A stretch of DNA of 28,515 bases, taken from positions 1 to 28,515 of the forward strand of contig MU616981.1 in assembly GCA_025201705.1 (NCBI GenBank), in the 5' to 3' direction. Shown one piece after another: positions 22,681 through 28,515 of this stretch. The notes under the pieces are model-generated. The model saw nothing but the letters and a program-made list of their open reading frames with translations. It had not been told where the DNA came from and searched no databases. Source of the stretch: Dissophora ornata. Its lineage: Eukaryota; Mortierellomycota; Mortierellomycetes; Mortierellales; Mortierellaceae. Positions within the stretch are counted from its first letter, which is position 1. The number at the start of each line of letters is the position of its first letter. Both the position numbers and the translations under genes were made by a program.

Positions 22681-22713
22681 TTGATCACAATTATATAAAC
22701 ATATAGTGATCAA
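22681..22713. repeat. Perfect 8-bp inverted repeat with AT-rich spacer
   Basis: TTGATCAC (22681-22688) and GTGATCAA (22706-22713) flank a 17-bp AT-rich spacer. A second pair, GCCATTG (22668-22674) and CAATGGC (22711-22717), overlaps the outer edge. It could be a dimeric regulator site or a cruciform. Confidence 0.45.
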
Positions 22714-22934
22714 TGGCTATTGAATAGAGATAAAACGGCGAAAAGCATGAGCGAGAGACTATGATGTTGATCGGAGAGAGAGGATGAGCAAGGCGGACAG
22801 TTGTGCATGTGGATGTGTGTGTTAAGGTGCTCCAGGGAATCTTTACGGGGGATTAGAAGGGGGACTTTAGTATGTATTCTACATGTGAAGCGGGTATGCC
22901 AGAGACGCGATCACCGCCATCAGGCGCGGCTTGG

Positions 22935-22966
22935 CCAATCAGGGCTGTGTATTAGACGTCCACGTG
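22935..22966. promoter_or_regulatory. CCAAT box, GACGTC and CACGTG cluster
   Basis: CCAAT (22935-22939), the CRE-like palindrome GACGTC (22955-22960) and the E-box CACGTG (22961-22966) lie within 32 bp, the last two directly abutting. In fungi these are bound by Hap-complex, bZIP and bHLH factors respectively. The cluster is about 1.67 kb upstream of the cyclin ATG and 2.7 kb from the OPT ATG, so its target is uncertain. Confidence 0.35.
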
Positions 22967-24639
22967 CAGGATATGACATTAAAACAAGCGGCTATGGCCA
23001 CAATATATTGGAATTCAATGAACGATATGTGGGCGGCGGGCGAAGGGAGGGAGCACTGTAATTTTTGCTCTCTGAGTGAGTGCCGCCCAATGGGATTGGC
23101 AAAAAAGAGCGTCCTCTGCCCGTGTGCGAGCTCAGCCAACCAAATTCTTGGAGCATAAATCTTTGTGCAGGCATGCACAAACGACTGGTCACAGACTCGC
23201 GAACGGAATCACAAAGAGGAGCACCAGTCGAGGAGCGATGGAGAGCCAATAGATTAACCGATTCACTGATGCTTTGATTTTCTTGCATTGCCCGCTCAAG
23301 GAGAATACATTCATGGCTATTCAGTTGCAAAGAATACATCCCATCGTGTCGATCACCCTCACAGGTACCTTGGAAACAACACGCGCCCTCGGTGCCCCTC
23401 CTTCTCTACTTAGCAAAAAAGAAGAACAGACTCTGGTAATCTCTTTTTATGTGTATGCAGAGTCTTAAGTATACTGTATTCACTGGGGGTATATCTAATT
23501 CATCCATCCCTCCAGAGATTTACATCTGTTGGCTAAACTCGGCCCACAGCACCACTCATATGTTTCGTAGTGTGAGAGAAAAGGCTAGCGATCAACCGTT
23601 CTTAGGTACCTCTAGGATCATTCTGATGCCATCGTCTGGCCCCCTTCTATTCGGCCCTCTTTCGCCAATAGCGTGTGTTTAATGTGTATTGAAGGGCGTA
23701 GGATAGAGGCGATGCAGAGCTCTGAGGTCCTACTATAGTTGTATCAACTTTTCCGATACATTGTTCAAGCCAAACCTGTCGGTTTCCCCCTCGATCATTC
23801 GCTGTTCAGTCACCCAAAGGCGCAACACATTTTTTTTTGCATTTTCTTTTTATTCGACAATTCCCCCTGTCTTTTGTTTTCTCTCTTTCTGCTTTTTCTC
23901 CTTCACCTTCACATAACACCTTCAACATTCCATCAACTTCCCCGTACAGTTATCCTCCTCTACTCCACATCCACCCCCCCAACAAATACACTCTTTGTCC
24001 TCAAAGGATTGCAACGCAGAGTTAGTAACATCGTCCGCTCCCCCCCTCGCGCCAGTCCACACACTCTTGCTCTTTTGGTTTGTGGTTCTCACTATCAGCC
24101 TACCTCTTGATCCCTCACGGCAGTAGTTCCTCTTCACTCACTCACTCAACGAACAACTTCCTCGCCGTTCTCTTCTACTGTGACAGAAAGCGCCATACGA
24201 GTGTTTTGTCTACTCGTCCGACTCTGGTCGACCACAAAAATCTACCAATTTGCTCCCCAGCCAATCAGATCGCGTCCCCTACGACCGTGATCCACCGTTG
24301 GTCCACAAATCGTCTTCAGGGCCTCTTTGGACGATTTGCGTCGAAGGCGAGAAATAAAATAGATATAGGCGAGCTGCTGCAAGTGAGCACCACAACGGCC
24401 ACGGAAGGAGCAGAGTCGAGGCGATTGTACCTGTGTCTGGCACATCCGTCCGTCCACGTTTCCACCCTCTTTTTTTTATTGTCTGTTCTTTCCCTCGTCA
24501 CCTTCCTTCCCCTCTATCCCTCAATCCACACCACCACCACCACCACTGTCACTCTTTCACTTTCTATCTCCCTTCCTCCACGCATCTCTAATTCCCCTCC
24601 TCTATCTCCCTTTCTGTCCACGTTATAATTTCCGTCAGC

Positions 24640-27600
24640 ATGTCCTCATACATCCATAATGTTGATACTCTGGAACATCATCCCCAGGACGCAGTTTCCT
24701 CTCCCACACGCGCCTATTTCCCTGCATCAAAAACGACATCAATATCACCAGCACTCTCTGCATCACTCTCAGAAAAGTTGGCTGTTACACTCGGATCCAA
24801 AAAGGCATTTGTTAACCTCCCATCTATCCAGAAAGTGATTGCCGGCCACAACAGCAAAAAAGCAGAAGAGGCCAATGCTCCCGACTACGACGAGACTATC
24901 GCCAATATACCCGTTCTCGACCTCCTCCCCCCACCTCCGGTCTATGATATCGTCAATTGCTCCACATCCCAGACCCTGCTATTGGTTTCATCCCTCATTA
25001 ACACTATCCTCGCCGTCAACGATCGCCTGGCATGCCCAAAGATCACACTCTTCCATTCCAGAGCCATCCCCAATATCTCGATCGAAGCATATCTGTCCAG
25101 AATCTTGCAGTATGCTCCCTTCCAGAACGAGGTCCTGCTTATCATCCTCCTTTACTTTGATCGCATCGGAGGTGGATGCAAACCTACACAGGTCTTGACG
25201 AACACTATCCCCAAAAGCCTCTTGCGACAGGCATCATTGACGCCCGAGGATATCAATCAACTGATGTCACGGAAACCCGACAGTGGAGAGGAAGATGGCA
25301 GGAGGCGTGACGAAAAAGCTGAACTTGCAGCACGGTTCAGTCAGGAAGTGTCAGTGGCGGACCAGGAGGACTTTGATAACATGGATGAAGATGAGCCGAT
25401 CGCAGACGAGATCTACACATCGTCCTCAGAGTCCCCCGTAGGTTCGAAACTGATCATCAACAGCTTCAACATCCATCGTCTACTCATCACCAGTATCCTT
25501 GTCGCGTCAAAGTTTTCGTCGGATGTTTTCTATCCAAACGTTCGCTACGCCAGGGTAAGTCCAGTCAAATTGGATTCAAGCTTGCAACTCAACAATGACC
25601 TGCCAAGTCATCCATCCATCCATCGACCTGTCTATCCACCCATCCAACTATCCATCATCGCTCCTTCCATACCTGGATGTAGTTCTTTTTATTTACTGGT
25701 ATGTTTGATTGTCTATGCTCATCGCAACATAGGTGGGAGGACTCCCTTTGTCAGAGCTCAATCAGTTGGAGCTTGAGTTTCTTTTCCTTTCTCAGTTTGA
25801 GCTCAACACCACCGAACCTGAGCTGCAGACGTACGGCAACAAGTTGTTGATGTACCATCAGCGACTCAACGGTACAGAGAGAGCCGCAATTGATGCCATC
25901 ACCCCAGCGAAGGGCGGGTATATGCGTCTGAGTGAGAAGAAGCACATCGTGCATGACAGCAAAGCTGTGCCTTCTTCCAAGATCCAGTCATCAGTGCAGT
26001 CTCCGCAGCTTCGACCTTCATCCGAATCTGAATCTCGCACGTTCGTCTCCTCTGGCCCGTACCGAGATAGCAAGGAGATCATTGACGACGATGAAATCAT
26101 GTCAGAAAAAGCTGATGACAATGTAGGATCCCCTAAAGACTGGCAAAGCTGCCAGAGTACACCGGTGATCAAGTCTGAGACACCGACAACAAAGTACGCG
26201 ACGCAGCGCTCTAACAAGATGAACTTAGACCATATGATCTGGCCTACAAATGAGATGGATGCAAAGTACACGCCCAGCTCCTACTATGGTGCCATGGTTA
26301 AGGACGAGGACGCTGCCAGAATTGAGGAAGAGTTCAACAAGGCCTCGCCTCCTCCAGAATCGAGCGAGCCTAACCCTAAACGGAAGCTGCAGCGTCTGTC
26401 ATCTGGCACATTGGAGGCTGTGCCGGCCAAACGCGTCAACACGCCAGGCAAGAGTTTAACGTCGAGTGCAGATGCAAAGTCTTCAGGACAGCCTACCTCT
26501 GGCAACAAGAACATCTTGCGGCCCTTCTTGCGCAAGATTGCTTCCTTTGCCTCGAACAAGTCAGAAGTGCCTGTACAGGAACCAGAGCCGCAGCCACCAG
26601 CGCTGAGGTCACATCCATACTTGGTCCGTCACCGTCTCTCGCCTGCGTCGTCGGGTATCAATCTTGCTGACCCTGATGAGATGGAGAGCCCTACGACCCC
26701 CACGTCGCGTAATGTGCCTTGGCAACAAGATGACTACACGGGTGCGACTCAGGGACACATGAGAGCACCTCCTGCGTTCCAGACGAAGCCGCCGCCACCA
26801 TATAGTGGACAGGGTCAGGGTCAGGAGCATGAGCAAGACAGGCAATTATCGCGGCCCATGAGCCAGGCTGCAGCCTACAAAGTTGCAGTGCAGGGTTCCT
26901 CGCGTCGTCGCCAGCACCGCTCCCGCGAGCCATCTTTGTCCTCACTCGCGTCAGAATTGACGTTTGAGCCCACGAGGTCTAGCCTGTCGCCCATGCGTGA
27001 GGAATCAAGTAACGATAATGGATCCGCTTCTCATGCTCATCAACATCCAGCGACTCTTGCTCCATTCTATTTCCCACCGAAACCTCAGTCCATCCAGGCC
27101 CCACGGACTGCACAGCAGCATTATCCACAGGCCCATGCATATGATTCACATCAGGGTTACTCCACGCCACCGGCAACACCCATGACCAGAAAGGTTCGTT
27201 CCTCAAGCGATGCTTCCCAGGGCTTGCGAGAGCACTATCCTTTCGAGTTCCCGTCATCGTCGTCATTGGCCCAGCAGACGATCGCCTCTCCTTCTTCGGA
27301 AGTGGATGACAATGCGATGCAGTGCGATGAGCAACCTGTCTCGTCGCCTGCTTCTGCTGGTCCCACGAGACACTTTCACTCTGAACCAGTGATCGTCTCG
27401 ACCGGCGTGTCGCAAGGCCAGGGCAAATATAAAATGAGGGTTTCAGAGAGGATAGAGACGGAAGGGTTGGATGCAGGCGTGTCGTCTTCATTTTCATCAC
27501 CATCACAATCATCATCATCTTCTGCTGCACCATCGTCCTCCGCTGTGAATAGCCGGAAGGGAACAGCAGAGAACGAAGCGACTACAGCTGGTAGGCATTG

Positions 27601-28492
27601 GATTCCGAGACATGCGCCTGCACCAACCCATCCTCCTGTTCAATATCCTCACCCTCATTACGTTACCTCCTACTACCCTGCCCCTAACGTGCAGTTGCTC
27701 CAGGATCCATCGGCGGCGGCAGCGGTAGTAGCGACAGCAGGACCTCGACCAGGCTTAGTGGCGATCCCTCGAAACCCTCAAGCGTTGCTCCCTTCCTCGC
27801 CAACGACAAGCAGCAGCAACAACAACAGCGGTCGCAACAAGCAGCCGTTGGCTCCACTGACTCCTCTGGCTCCAGCACCCCCAGCGACTGCATCCCGTCC
27901 GACACGGCAGTTTGCACCCATCCGCCCAAGGACTCCCATGACAGTCGACGAAGACTCAAAAGGCCGCGTAGTCCTGCCGACCACTGAGTCGTCCTCTTCT
28001 GCTTCCACCTTTGGGGCGAAGAAGAAGAAGTCGACGTCATCCGAGAAGGCACAGTATCAGCAGCCGTTGTCACTGCGTCCATTGGTTCCTACAGTGCTAG
28101 CTGGTGCTGCCCCTGGTGGTACTGGTCCTGCTCCTCCACCTTACCGTCCACCTTTTATTGCCTACCCTTCACCCTATCTTCGTGGACCCGATGGTAACCC
28201 AGTCCGACCAGCACCACCCACACCAATGTTGATGGCGGTCGATTACCCTCATGGGGCCATTGCTGCGGCTGGTCATGCACCTCAGTTTATTGCAGCGACA
28301 GGTCCCTCTGGTCCTGGTGGAGGAGTACCGACGACGACAAGGCTCTATATACCCGTGATTCCTGTGATGTACAACAAGCCTCAACAACTTGTTCCGGCGA
28401 CACCCTTGATGGCTTCTAGTGGTGGTGGTGGGAAGTTGCCGGGTAAGACAAATACTCCAGCCAAGATTGCACCAAGATTGCATCGTCCTTGA
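24640..28492 (+). CDS. PHO80-like cyclin with long low-complexity C-terminal tail
   Basis: Cyclin partner of a Pho85-type CDK; in model fungi such cyclins control phosphate starvation and related nutrient responses. Two exons, 24640-25554 and 25733-28492, join at phase 0 to 1224 residues. The GTAAGT donor and CATAG acceptor sit inside the conserved RYAR-VGGLPLSELN motif, which confirms the splice. The cyclin box starts at ~137 (LFHSRAIPNISIEAYLSRIL) and runs to LLYFDRI at 176. It is interrupted by a ~97-residue acidic insert, then resumes with NSFNIHRLLITSILVASKF (274-292) and LSELNQLELEFLFLSQFEL. The remaining ~850 residues are Ser/Pro/Gln-rich, with many S/T-P sites, basic clusters (PKRKLQR, RRRQHRSR) that may be nuclear-localisation signals, and no recognised domain. 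The start ATG is the first in frame after the pyrimidine-rich leader. Family assignment is firm; partner and pathway are inferred. Confidence 0.88.
25609..25660 (+). repeat. Imperfect (CATC)n microsatellite in the cyclin intron
   Basis: CATC/CATT-like tetranucleotides recur through the single intron of the cyclin gene. At 178 nt this intron is the longest in the window, and repeat growth probably explains its length. Confidence 0.6.
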
Positions 28493-28515
28493 AAGAAGAG
28501 AGGAAGGGAGAAAAA

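Larger units (their letters stand above)
20191..24639. other. 4.4-kb divergent intergenic region, OPT gene and cyclin gene
   Basis: No protein or RNA gene was recognised on either strand. Contents by position: CT-rich OPT leader on the minus strand (20191-20490); a G9 run at 20304-20312; a G-quadruplex-capable tract at 20858-20877; a T17 run at 21175-21191; an inverted repeat at 22681-22713; several CCAAT boxes (for example 22935, 23244, 23663); and a CACGTG at 22961. The last ~800 bp (23820-24639) are strongly pyrimidine-rich, as expected for the long leader of the cyclin mRNA. Confidence 0.6.

Noticed and set aside
24080..24628. 182-codon open frame just before the cyclin ATG
   Set aside because: It opens with TTG rather than ATG, has simple Ser/Thr/Leu-rich composition from the pyrimidine-rich leader, and resembles no protein.
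1..28515. CRISPR array, prokaryotic operon or biosynthetic cluster
   Set aside because: There are no regularly spaced identical repeats. Genes are intron-bearing and functionally unrelated, consistent with ordinary fungal chromosomal DNA.

Overview
The window is nuclear DNA from a filamentous fungus. The genes are widely spaced and carry short spliceosomal introns (mostly 87-135 nt, GTAAGT-like donors, YAG acceptors). Proteins are rich in Ser, Gln, Asn and Thr. The gene set (a NACHT NTPase, an oligopeptide transporter, a PHO80-type cyclin, a PXA/nexin protein) suggests an early-diverging, Mortierella-like lineage. That placement is an inference, because no rRNA or barcode is present.

Left part (1-8 kb, all minus strand). 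A NACHT-domain, NLR-like gene runs off the left edge. Behind its promoter, at 3.8-4.8 kb, lies a broken gene readable only across several frames. Its end matches the zinc-ribbon plus RuvC-III pattern of TnpB/Fanzor RNA-guided nucleases (CPFC, then a CxxxxC pair, then RDVNVARNI). About 0.8 kb of non-coding DNA with degenerate repeats follows. A five-exon gene for a PXA plus nexin-C protein occupies 5640-8007.

Middle (9.7-20.2 kb). A plus-strand gene encodes a glycosylated-looking single-pass membrane protein of unknown function. It converges, with a 180-bp gap, on a very large minus-strand gene. That gene has eight exons that join in frame to 2476 codons. The last ~1,100 residues are an OPT-family transporter, and ~1,380 low-complexity residues precede them.

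Right part (20.2-28.5 kb). A 4.4-kb gene-free region separates the divergent OPT gene from a plus-strand PHO80-like cyclin with a split cyclin box and an 850-residue tail. This spacer holds a G-quadruplex-capable tract, an inverted repeat, CCAAT boxes and a CACGTG E-box.

The genes do not form an obvious pathway. The points most worth follow-up are the Fanzor-like relic next to an NLR-like gene, the OPT N-terminal extension, and the E-box/CCAAT cluster upstream of the PHO80-type cyclin. Exon joins were set by hand from splice motifs and reading-frame continuity, so they are predictions.
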